From: Gammaproteobacteria bacterium
GTDB taxonomy: Bacteria; Pseudomonadota; Gammaproteobacteria; Steroidobacterales; Woeseiaceae
NCBI GenBank assembly: GCA_030641695.1
Contig: DAOWGY010000037.1
Span: forward strand, 1 to 5,761
Direction of reading: 5' to 3'
Length of the DNA: 5,761 bases
The notes under the pieces were generated by a model. That model worked only from the letters and a program-made list of their open reading frames with translations, was not told the origin of the DNA and did not search any database. Below, piece by piece: positions 1-5,226 of the stretch (its first letter is position 1; each line of letters starts with the position of its first letter). The translations under genes and the position numbers were made by a program.

Positions 1-36
1 AGACGGCGTGTCCACGGTATTATCGTTATCGGACAT
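1..36 (-). CDS. 5' end of an unidentified protein (12 codons only)
   Basis: The reverse strand shows an ATG at 36-34 followed by an open frame to the window edge, reading MSDNDNTVDTPS. A strong Shine-Dalgarno run (GGGAGGGG, about 43-50) lies six bases upstream, which is the main reason for believing in this start. The N-terminus is polar and acidic with no signal peptide in the visible part. Too little is present to name a family. It lies downstream of the small membrane protein gene on the same strand, with a 65-bp gap and no obvious terminator, so the two may be co-transcribed. Confidence 0.6.
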   Translation of the reverse strand, partial: MSDNDNTVDTPS

Positions 37-101
37 CTGTTTCCCCTCCCGGTTAGGACCCGGGTTATCGTGACGCTATCTAAGTAAAGTTAGCAGTTAT
101 A

Positions 102-287
102 TCAGGGTTTTCCCGTATAGACGCGAATTAGCCAGAAACTGGTAATCGCGAGCGTCATCAGTAGGGCAAAGAAAATCAGCGAACGGTGTGCGAGGCGTTT
201 GCCGACGGCCACTTCGACGCGAACCAGCACCCAGTCGGACAGCAGGTACAGGACAATGGCAACGAGCGTGAAGTAGATAGCCTCCAT
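102..287 (-). CDS. small two-helix inner-membrane protein, unknown function
   Basis: This 61-residue frame encodes two hydrophobic segments, roughly residues 3-22 and 37-56. They are joined by a basic loop (VGKRLAHRS, about residues 28-36), as expected for a helical hairpin in the inner membrane. By the positive-inside rule the loop would face the cytoplasm, with both ends outside or near the periplasmic face. I do not recognise a named family. The ATG at 287-285 has no good Shine-Dalgarno sequence, which lowers confidence. The composition (Leu/Ile/Val/Phe/Trp in two blocks of helix length) is still unlikely for a random frame. The gene is followed on the same strand by the partial gene at 36-1 and is divergent from the RNA gene starting near 440. 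Other overlapping frames here are polar and uninformative. Confidence 0.6.
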   Translation of the reverse strand: MEAIYFTLVAIVLYLLSDWVLVRVEVAVGKRLAHRSLIFFALLMTLAITSFWLIRVYTGKP

Positions 288-408
288 TTGCGCAGATTAG
301 CAGCTCGTCCGAGCCATGGCACTTGTGAATCTACTTTAAGTTGGGATTACAAATTCGGATTCGGTAATAAGGTCGTCGAATGACTGCAAATAGTTTCATT
401 CGAAAAAG

Positions 409-436
409 TTGCAATTACACAGGCGCGGCATAGAGT
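409..436 (+). promoter_or_regulatory. candidate sigma70 promoter of the structured RNA
   Basis: TTGCAA at 409-414 (four of six matches to TTGACA) and TAGAGT at 431-436 (four of six to TATAAT) are separated by 16 bp. They would start transcription near 443, exactly at the first hairpin of the RNA. The match is moderate. The -10 box overlaps bases that could pair with the RNA 3' end (749-753), so a start some 12 bases earlier from another promoter is also possible. Confidence 0.35.
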
Positions 437-578
437 CGACGATGAGGCGAGAGCCTCGCGCCAGCAAGTTCGCTTGTTGACAACCGCCCTGCTTAAGAGG
501 TCCGAGCCTTGGCCAGTGTCGGGGGCGGTGGACGCAAAAGGCGGAACCTGCCGGGAGAGCGGTGAGTGAGAGCTCGCT

Positions 579-596
579 GAAGGAACGGAAGGAACG
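579..596 (+). repeat. tandem duplication of a 9-bp GGA-containing unit
   Basis: GAAGGAACG occurs twice with no gap (579-587 and 588-596) inside the structured RNA. Each unit contains an A-A-GGA core. The region is purine-only apart from the C residues, so it is probably single-stranded or a protein-binding segment. Confidence 0.85.
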
Positions 597-760
597 CGTA
601 AGGTGGAACTCGGAAAAGAAACCTGAGTGTTACGCCGGGTAGCCCGATATCAAGAACGTAATCGGGTCCGAATTTGGAAAGCAGGCCGCAAGGCAGGCAG
701 ACCGGGTGAGGAGAAGAATACGCGACAAAGCAGAACTATCCATGCGTCCTCTAAATCTGA

Positions 761-784
761 AAGCGGCCCCCGGGCCGCTTTTTT
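761..784 (+). terminator. intrinsic terminator of the structured RNA
   Basis: AAGCGGCC (761-768) pairs perfectly with GGCCGCTT (773-780) around a four-base CCCG loop and runs into six T residues (779-784). This is a classical Rho-independent terminator on the plus strand. It ends the RNA about 130 bases before the next gene, so the RNA is not a leader of that gene unless read-through occurs. Confidence 0.9.
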
Positions 785-810
785 GTTGGAGCGCTTCTGG
801 AAGCGCGATT
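785..810. repeat. REP-like palindromic repeat, copy 1 (partial)
   Basis: The 26 bases starting GTTGGAGCG match the start of the two intergenic units near 3227 and 3307 at 24 of 26 positions against the first of them. The core is a perfect hairpin, GCGCTTC (791-797) with GAAGCGC (800-806). It begins at the base after the T-tract of the upstream terminator. The second half of the full unit is absent or badly decayed (811-830 is C-rich). Confidence 0.8.
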
Positions 811-916
811 CCCCTTTCCCGCCCGGCGTCACGCTAGACATCATCTAAACGAATTGCGAGACTGTCCCCGCGTCTTGCGACTCGCTTGCGCCCACAACAA
901 AAAAAGGAATACGCCG

Positions 917-1789
917 ATGCTTCGTTTCTGGATCGCCACACTGGCTCTGTTTGCGACTCTTTTCGCGATTGCGGGCAGCGCCCTGGCCGCCTCGCCCACA
1001 CTCGATCGTATTGCCAAGACCGGTGAATTCCGCATCGGCTATGTGCCTGACGCGCCGCCGCTGTCATTTGTCGATGATAATGGTGACGTTACTGGTTACT
1101 CCATCGATCTCTGTCGTCACATAGCATCGACGATTCGCTTCGAACTCGGTCTCGAGAAACTCGATGTGGTCTACAAACCACTGGTCGGCATCGAGCATCG
1201 AATCAGTGCAATCGAGAAAGGGGAGGTGGATATAGAGTGCGGTACGACGACTGTGACCTTGTCGCGGCGCGAGAGAGTCGATTTCACGCTGATGACCTTT
1301 ATCACCGGAAGTGCCGTGCTGTCACGCAAAAGCAGCCCGATTGGAACGATTGACGATCTGGACAAGTCGCGTATCGCGGTGGTTCCCGGCACAACGACCG
1401 AGGACGTCCTGCGCAGGGTGGCGGAGGTCAATGATTTCCGAGTCAAACTGGTGCATGTGGAGACCTACAACGACGGCATGGCGCTGCTCAACAAGGGCAA
1501 GGTCGACGGTTACGCATCCGATCGCGCGATGTTGATCGGCCAGGTGTTCCGCGATGCGAATGTGGCAAACGACTACACGATGACGCGCTCTGCGCTGTCT
1601 TTCGAGCCGTACGCCTTCATGATTCCTCGCGGCGACACGGACTTCAGGCTCGCCACCGATCGCGCGCTGGCGTCGTTGTTTCGGACGGCGCGCATCCGCC
1701 GCATTTATCAGAACTGGTTCGGACGCTACGGTGAGCCGTTGTCGCCGATCGTTGAGGCGATGTACCAGTTTCAGGCGGTCGGGGAATAA
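917..1789 (+). CDS. periplasmic amino-acid-binding protein (SBP_bac_3 family, GltI-like)
   Basis: The product (290 residues) is an extracellular solute-binding protein family 3 member, the class that captures polar amino acids such as glutamate or aspartate for ABC importers. An export signal covers residues 1-24, cleaved after ALA. The mature part opens with TLDRIAKTGEFRIGYVPDAP, the usual first strand of lobe 1, then GYSIDLC. DIECGTTT (residues 105-112) corresponds to the FECGSTT region of GltI, and VVPGTTTEDVLRR is the start of lobe 2. I chose ATG 917 because AAGGA lies at 904-908 with an 8-base spacing and the signal peptide starts there; an upstream in-frame start at 854 would add 21 charged residues before the signal. 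Length is close to GltI (about 300). No permease or ATPase gene is adjacent, so it is an orphan binding protein here; the ligand is not determinable. Confidence 0.92.
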   Translation: MLRFWIATLALFATLFAIAGSALAASPTLDRIAKTGEFRIGYVPDAPPLSFVDDNGDVTGYSIDLCRHIASTIRFELGLEKLDVVYKPLVGIEHRISAIEKGEVDIECGTTTVTLSRRERVDFTLMTFITGSAVLSRKSSPIGTIDDLDKSRIAVVPGTTTEDVLRRVAEVNDFRVKLVHVETYNDGMALLNKGKVDGYASDRAMLIGQVFRDANVANDYTMTRSALSFEPYAFMIPRGDTDFRLATDRALASLFRTARIRRIYQNWFGRYGEPLSPIVEAMYQFQAVGE

Positions 1790-1849
1790 GTTAACCCCAA
1801 AAACGCGAGGCCAGGTCGGATTTAGCGACGACAAAGGCTTTTTTTGCGG

Positions 1850-1867
1850 GTGACGGACCTGCGTCAC
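1850..1867. promoter_or_regulatory. 18-bp inverted repeat, possible operator
   Basis: GTGACG (1850-1855) and CGTCAC (1862-1867) form a perfect inverted repeat with a 6-bp spacer. It lies 59 bp before the start codon of the collagen-like gene and just after a T-tract (1839-1845). It could be a dimer-binding operator or an RNA hairpin. It does not match the CRP spacing. No convincing promoter boxes could be fixed around it. Confidence 0.35.
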
Positions 1868-1926
1868 GCTCTTGCGGCGCCAACTATGGCACAACGTGCA
1901 GTAGACCCAATCTAACGGAGACGGTC

Positions 1927-3219
1927 ATGAAAACTGCACTTGGGCTTTTCATTCTGGCACTGCCATTACTGGCTGGCGCCGATGTCGTCGTACCGGTCGA
2001 CGAGGTCGGTACGTACGTCAAGATTCGCAAAACACCGGATGCTGGTGCCGAGGCCGTGAGCCGTTTGCACAAAAGCAAACCGCGGCAGCTCGTGGAGACT
2101 ATTCCGGGCTGGCACGGGGTCGAACTCGATGACGGTTCGACCGGCTACGTCAGCTCGGACTGGTCGGTCGTCATCGAAGACGCCGGGGCAGCCGTCGAAA
2201 CGGATGCCGCTGACGCCGTGACGGAAGCCGAAGAGGTCGGGGAGTCAGTTACTGAGGAAGCGACTCCGGCCGAACAACCGCAGGCGGAAGAAGCGCTCGT
2301 CGAGGCGGTAGCGGAGCCGGTGGTCGATGCAGACGTCGAGCCTGAGCCCGTCGCAGACGAGATTCCGCCGCAACCCGAGGAGCCAGCTCCCGAGCCTGAA
2401 GTCGTCGCCGAGACCGAAGCCGCAGCAGCAACCTCGATGGTTGTCGCTGCGCCCGGCTCGCAAGGGCCGCCGGGGCCACCCGGACCGCCCGGACCATCGG
2501 GGCCGCCAGGACCGCCAGGACCGCCAGGGTCGTCGGGGTCGGCAGCCTCGTCGGGATCGGCCAGTGAGGCCGAGCTAAGGGGCGCCGAGAATTTCCTCGT
2601 GAAATTCAGGAAGCCGACTGTCGGCGGCACGTCGCAGATCTGGGACGATGGCAACTTCGTTGGCATTGGTACGACGGAGCCGAAACAACGCCTCGAGGTT
2701 AACGGCAGTATTCAGATTCACGAGCAGAACAGCAGTGTCGCCGGACTGATGATCACGCAATCATCCGGAGATACCGGCTATATCCTGCACAATCGCGCCA
2801 GTACGCTGACCATCGGGGCCGGGTCTATCGACCGCATTACGATCGACCGCGAAGGCAATGTTGGTTTCGGTGTGGAAAGACCCACACATCCCGTGCAGAT
2901 GGCGAGCGGCGCCTACGTTTCCGCGGGCGGAGTCTGGACCAACAGTTCGTCGCGCGACCGCAAGAAAGACATCGAGTCGCTGACGGTCGAGGACGCACTT
3001 GCAGCGCTCGCGCAACTAGAGCCCGTTCAATTCAACTACCGGAATGACGATACCGAATCCTACGTAGGATTTATCGCCGAAGACGTGCCCGCACTCGTTG
3101 CCAGCAGCGATCGCCAGAGCCTCAGTACGATGGACATCGTCGCCGTACTGACGAAAGTCATCCAGGCGCAGCAGGCTAAGATCGAGGAACTCGAGAGACG
3201 CGTCGACAGAGCCGAATAG
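1927..3219 (+). CDS. exported SH3 / collagen-like / S74 intramolecular chaperone fibre protein
   Basis: The 430-residue product is a mosaic. Residues 1-18 are a signal peptide (cleavage near LAGA). Residues about 20-82 resemble a bacterial SH3 domain (VKIRKTPDAG early, GWHGVEL, TGYVSSDW). Residues 83-176 are an acidic Ala/Glu/Pro/Val linker. Residues 177-206 are ten Gly-X-Y triplets, six of them GPP and one GPS, a collagen-like tract. Residues about 215-338 carry two copies of a phage-tail/adhesin motif (GNFVGIGTTEP at 242-252, GNVGFGVERP at 310-319). Residues 342-400 match Peptidase_S74, with the Ser342/Lys347 dyad in S-x-x-R-x-K. Residues 404-430 look like a coiled coil. S74 domains trimerise and then cut themselves off N-terminal to the Ser; here that would release about 89 residues. 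The start follows GGAG at 1917-1920, six bases upstream. Likely a trimeric fibre at the envelope or outside; its partner is unknown. Confidence 0.88.
   Translation: MKTALGLFILALPLLAGADVVVPVDEVGTYVKIRKTPDAGAEAVSRLHKSKPRQLVETIPGWHGVELDDGSTGYVSSDWSVVIEDAGAAVETDAADAVTEAEEVGESVTEEATPAEQPQAEEALVEAVAEPVVDADVEPEPVADEIPPQPEEPAPEPEVVAETEAAAATSMVVAAPGSQGPPGPPGPPGPSGPPGPPGPPGSSGSAASSGSASEAELRGAENFLVKFRKPTVGGTSQIWDDGNFVGIGTTEPKQRLEVNGSIQIHEQNSSVAGLMITQSSGDTGYILHNRASTLTIGAGSIDRITIDREGNVGFGVERPTHPVQMASGAYVSAGGVWTNSSSRDRKKDIESLTVEDALAALAQLEPVQFNYRNDDTESYVGFIAEDVPALVASSDRQSLSTMDIVAVLTKVIQAQQAKIEELERRVDRAE
2455..2544 (+). repeat. collagen-like Gly-X-Y coding repeat
   Basis: Ten in-frame Gly-X-Y triplets are encoded here, with 9-bp units such as CCGCCAGGA repeated in tandem near 2507-2528. 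Codon usage varies between the Pro triplets (CCG, CCA, CCC), so the tract is not a recent single-unit expansion, but it remains prone to slippage in multiples of nine. Confidence 0.9.
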
Positions 3220-3226
3220 ACTGACC

Positions 3227-3290
3227 GTTGGAGCGCTTCTCGAGGCGCGATTTCGCCGGGGCGGACTCGCGGTTCACGAACCGCTCCAAC
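3227..3290. repeat. REP/BIME-like palindromic element, copy 2
   Basis: A 64-bp foldback unit: it begins GTTGGAGCG and ends with the exact inverse CGCTCCAAC (3282-3290). Inside are two hairpins, GCGCTTC with GAGGCGC (3233-3248, one G-U pair) and GCGGTTC with GAACCGC. It starts eight bases after the stop codon of the fibre protein gene. It lies between convergent genes and may act as a transcription barrier for both. Confidence 0.85.
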
Positions 3291-3306
3291 AGGGCCTGCT
3301 ACTGCC

Positions 3307-3370
3307 GTTGGAGCGCCTCTCGAGGCGCGATTTCGCCGGGGCGGACTCGCGGTTCAAAAACCGCCCCTAC
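3307..3370. repeat. REP/BIME-like palindromic element, copy 3
   Basis: This unit is 59/64 identical to the copy 80 bp upstream. The first hairpin is perfect (GCGCCTC with GAGGCGC, 3313-3328). The second half, read on the minus strand, begins GTAG and forms GGGGCGG with CCGCCCC, the form of a GTAG-headed REP. The unit is therefore two REP hairpins in opposite orientation. Its last bases overlap the stop codon of the minus-strand gene. Confidence 0.85.
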
Positions 3371-5193
3371 GGCGCGGATTGCACCTCTGCGATATAGCGG
3401 TCGACTACGTCGTCCAGCAGCGTTAGCGGTACAGCGCCGTTCGACAGCACCGCGCGGTGAAATGCCTTGAGGTCGAATTGAGCGCCCAGCATGTCCATGG
3501 CGCGCTGCCTCTCCCGCAGTATTTGCAGCATGCCGACCATGTACGCGGTCGCCTGACCGGGCCAGACGCTGTAGCGGGCCGCGGCGCCCTGCGACGCGCC
3601 GATCGACCAGCCGATATTTTCCCGGTTAAACGTCGCGGCGTCGTCGAACGACCAGCCAAGGCTGTGGATGCCAGTGTCCATCACTAGTCGAGCGGCGCGC
3701 AGCGCTTCGTATTGCAAGCGACCGAGGTCACCGTAGGGATCGTTGTCATACCAACCGAGATCGAACGCCAGCCGTTCGGCATACAGCGCCCAGCCTTCGA
3801 CGAAGGCCGTGAAGTGGACGATCTTGCGGAACGCCGGCACGTTCTGTTCCATCGCGATCGCGATCTGCGTGTGATGGCCCGGGATGGATTCGTGGTAGGT
3901 CAGCGATGGCATTCTGAAATAGGGCTCGTCATTTGCTGTGCCGGCATAGAATGCGCCCGGCCTCGTACCATCGAAGGATGGACCGATGTAAAAGCCGCCG
4001 AACGGATCCGGTAATACGATGACATCAGCCGACGGGAAGATATCGAACGCCTCATCCAGTCGCGATTGCGCGTCAGCAATAATGGCCTCATACGTCGGCT
4101 TGACGTCTGCGGCAGGAATAATTCCGCCGTCCTGCTCGACGAGCGCGAACAACCCCGGGATTGTCCCATTCGGGTCGTAGCCCAGCTGATCGAAAATGAG
4201 TCGCATCTCCGCATGCAGGCGCGCGAGTTCGGCGAGGCCGAGCTGATGAATCTCGGCGGGCGTCAGGTCCGATGTCGTATGGTGGCGCAGTGCGTAAGCA
4301 TAGTATTCGCTGCCGCGCGGAAACTGGCCGACGCCAATGACAGGCGGAGCGTTATTGAGCAGGTTCTGCAACTGGCTTTGCAGCCGCTGATAGCCGCGTG
4401 CCACGCTGCCACCCGCCGCGGCGCGCGCACGGGCGATCAGGTCATCTCGTTCGGCATCGCTAATGCCTTCAATCAGCGCAATCTTGGCGACGAAATTCGT
4501 GAAGTAGGGGTTGTTATCGACGCTGCTCTGCGCGATTGCGGAGACCTGGTTCAATGCCACATTAATCGTCAGCGCCGGCTCCACTATGCCGTTGTTGCGT
4601 TGCAGATTGAGGTGTTGAATGAGCTGGTCGAATTTGCCGTCGAGCGCGATCAAACGCGTGATGTAATCCTCGGCATCCTGCCGGGTTGCGAGTGGATGGA
4701 TGTCCGTAAGGAATCGCTCCGTGCTCCGTTGCACGCTGAATCCCATGTAAGTCGCGCGAAAGTCGTAGTAAATGAACTGGAGTTGATCGACGGTGTCCTG
4801 CAGGAAATATTCATAGACGTCGTAGTCGAGTTGCTCGTCCGCGGTCAGCGCGCTGCGGTCGTAGCCGCGCAAGGCGTCGAGTACGACCTGGAACATCGCA
4901 TACGTTTCGCGTTGATAGGCGTCCGACAAGTCATTCAGGCCGACGTCGTCCAGTGGAAACGTGGCCTCGAGCGCCTCCCAGACGACGTCCTCCGGACTAC
5001 GTGTGATCAGCGCATCAAAAGACTGGAAGTAGAGTTCATCGAGAGTCAGTCCCTGCAGGTCCTGCGCGAGTTGTTCCGACGCTGTGGGCGGCGGTGGAGG
5101 CGGTGGCCCTGGTGGTGGCGTAGCGCCGCCGCCGCTGCCTCCACCACAGGAGACGAGAAATAGTACGGTAATTGCGAGCAGCGCTTTTTTCAT
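3367..5193 (-). CDS. DUF885 family lipoprotein (putative metallopeptidase-like)
   Basis: The 608-residue product starts with a lipoprotein signal, MKKALLAITVLFLVSC, with lipobox LVSC and acylated Cys16. A flexible Gly/Ser stretch and a Pro-rich spacer (residues 26-36) follow, so the catalytic part hangs from a membrane in the envelope. The rest matches DUF885: HESIPGHH at residues 434-441 (HExxPGHH), EGWALYAE at 466-473 and, after it, the family's RLVMDTGIHSLGW block. These His/Glu residues are the likely metal ligands; peptidase activity is suspected for the family but the substrate is unknown. Length is normal for full-length members (about 600). The frame also has a GTG directly before the ATG; I prefer the ATG at 5193 because GGGGA (5204-5200) is then six bases away rather than three. 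It follows the FAH gene by 33 bp on the same strand. The stop codon lies in a REP element. Confidence 0.92.
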   Translation of the reverse strand: MKKALLAITVLFLVSCGGGSGGGATPPPGPPPPPPPTASEQLAQDLQGLTLDELYFQSFDALITRSPEDVVWEALEATFPLDDVGLNDLSDAYQRETYAMFQVVLDALRGYDRSALTADEQLDYDVYEYFLQDTVDQLQFIYYDFRATYMGFSVQRSTERFLTDIHPLATRQDAEDYITRLIALDGKFDQLIQHLNLQRNNGIVEPALTINVALNQVSAIAQSSVDNNPYFTNFVAKIALIEGISDAERDDLIARARAAAGGSVARGYQRLQSQLQNLLNNAPPVIGVGQFPRGSEYYAYALRHHTTSDLTPAEIHQLGLAELARLHAEMRLIFDQLGYDPNGTIPGLFALVEQDGGIIPAADVKPTYEAIIADAQSRLDEAFDIFPSADVIVLPDPFGGFYIGPSFDGTRPGAFYAGTANDEPYFRMPSLTYHESIPGHHTQIAIAMEQNVPAFRKIVHFTAFVEGWALYAERLAFDLGWYDNDPYGDLGRLQYEALRAARLVMDTGIHSLGWSFDDAATFNRENIGWSIGASQGAAARYSVWPGQATAYMVGMLQILRERQRAMDMLGAQFDLKAFHRAVLSNGAVPLTLLDDVVDRYIAEVQSAP

Positions 5194-5226
5194 CACATGT
5201 CCCCGATGAATTGCTTTTGTGCTGTT

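Larger units (their letters stand above)
443..784 (+). ncRNA. candidate structured non-coding RNA, family not recognised
   Basis: This stretch of about 340 nt holds no convincing protein gene but dense RNA structure ending in an intrinsic terminator. Visible elements: GAGGC/GCCTC capped by a GAGA tetraloop (444-457); AGCAAG/CUUGUU capped by UUCG (463-478); a 7-bp stem 483-489 with 523-529 enclosing a small hairpin (499-502 with 511-514); a 6-bp stem 608-613 with 623-628; alternative stems within 629-666; and GCC-GCAA-GGC at 685-694. Bases 431-444 can pair with 741-753, bringing the ends together with two small bulges. The centre (530-712) is purine-rich with ten GGA triplets and a tandem 9-bp repeat. 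It lacks the RNase P core (GAGGAAAGTCC), the tmRNA acceptor end and the SRP S-domain. A CsrA-binding sponge, an undescribed housekeeping RNA or a lineage-specific sRNA are all possible. The exact 5' end is uncertain (431-443). Confidence 0.65.

Noticed and set aside
530..552. Cyclic-di-GMP (GEMM) riboswitch, because of GGACGCAAA
   Set aside because: Only this short string resembles the motif. The GGCAAACC partner and the receptor hairpin are missing, and a terminator separates it from the next gene.
443..784. RNase P RNA, tmRNA, 6S RNA, SRP RNA or a group I/II intron
   Set aside because: The size and position suit a housekeeping RNA, but the invariant RNase P core, the tmRNA tRNA-like end with CCA, the SRP GGAAGCAGCC loop and a group II domain V hairpin are all absent by eye.
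627..848. A 73-codon plus-strand frame inside and past the structured RNA
   Set aside because: It reads through a strong intrinsic terminator and a REP hairpin, has a basic random-looking composition, and has no good ribosome-binding site.
854..916. Longer N-terminus for the amino-acid-binding protein
   Set aside because: It would place 21 charged residues before a normal signal peptide. The ATG at 917 has its own well-spaced AAGGA.
1831..1850. Intrinsic terminator for the binding-protein gene at the seven-T tract
   Set aside because: No stem longer than three or four pairs can be formed immediately before the T run.
1850..1867. CRP/Vfr-type site
   Set aside because: GTGA and TCAC are 10 bp apart rather than the 6 bp needed.
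1322..1894. A 190-codon minus-strand frame across the binding-protein gene
   Set aside because: Antisense shadow: the product is rich in Arg, His and Gln without domains, and the plus-strand gene is certain.
2145..2666. A 173-codon minus-strand frame rich in Gly, Ser and Pro
   Set aside because: It is the complement of the collagen-like and acidic low-complexity regions, which give long open frames on both strands.
4066..5163. A 365-codon open frame on the plus strand, antisense to the DUF885 gene
   Set aside because: It lies opposite a gene with unmistakable family motifs. Its product is Arg/Val/Glu-rich with no recognisable domain, as expected for the mirror of a GC-rich gene.
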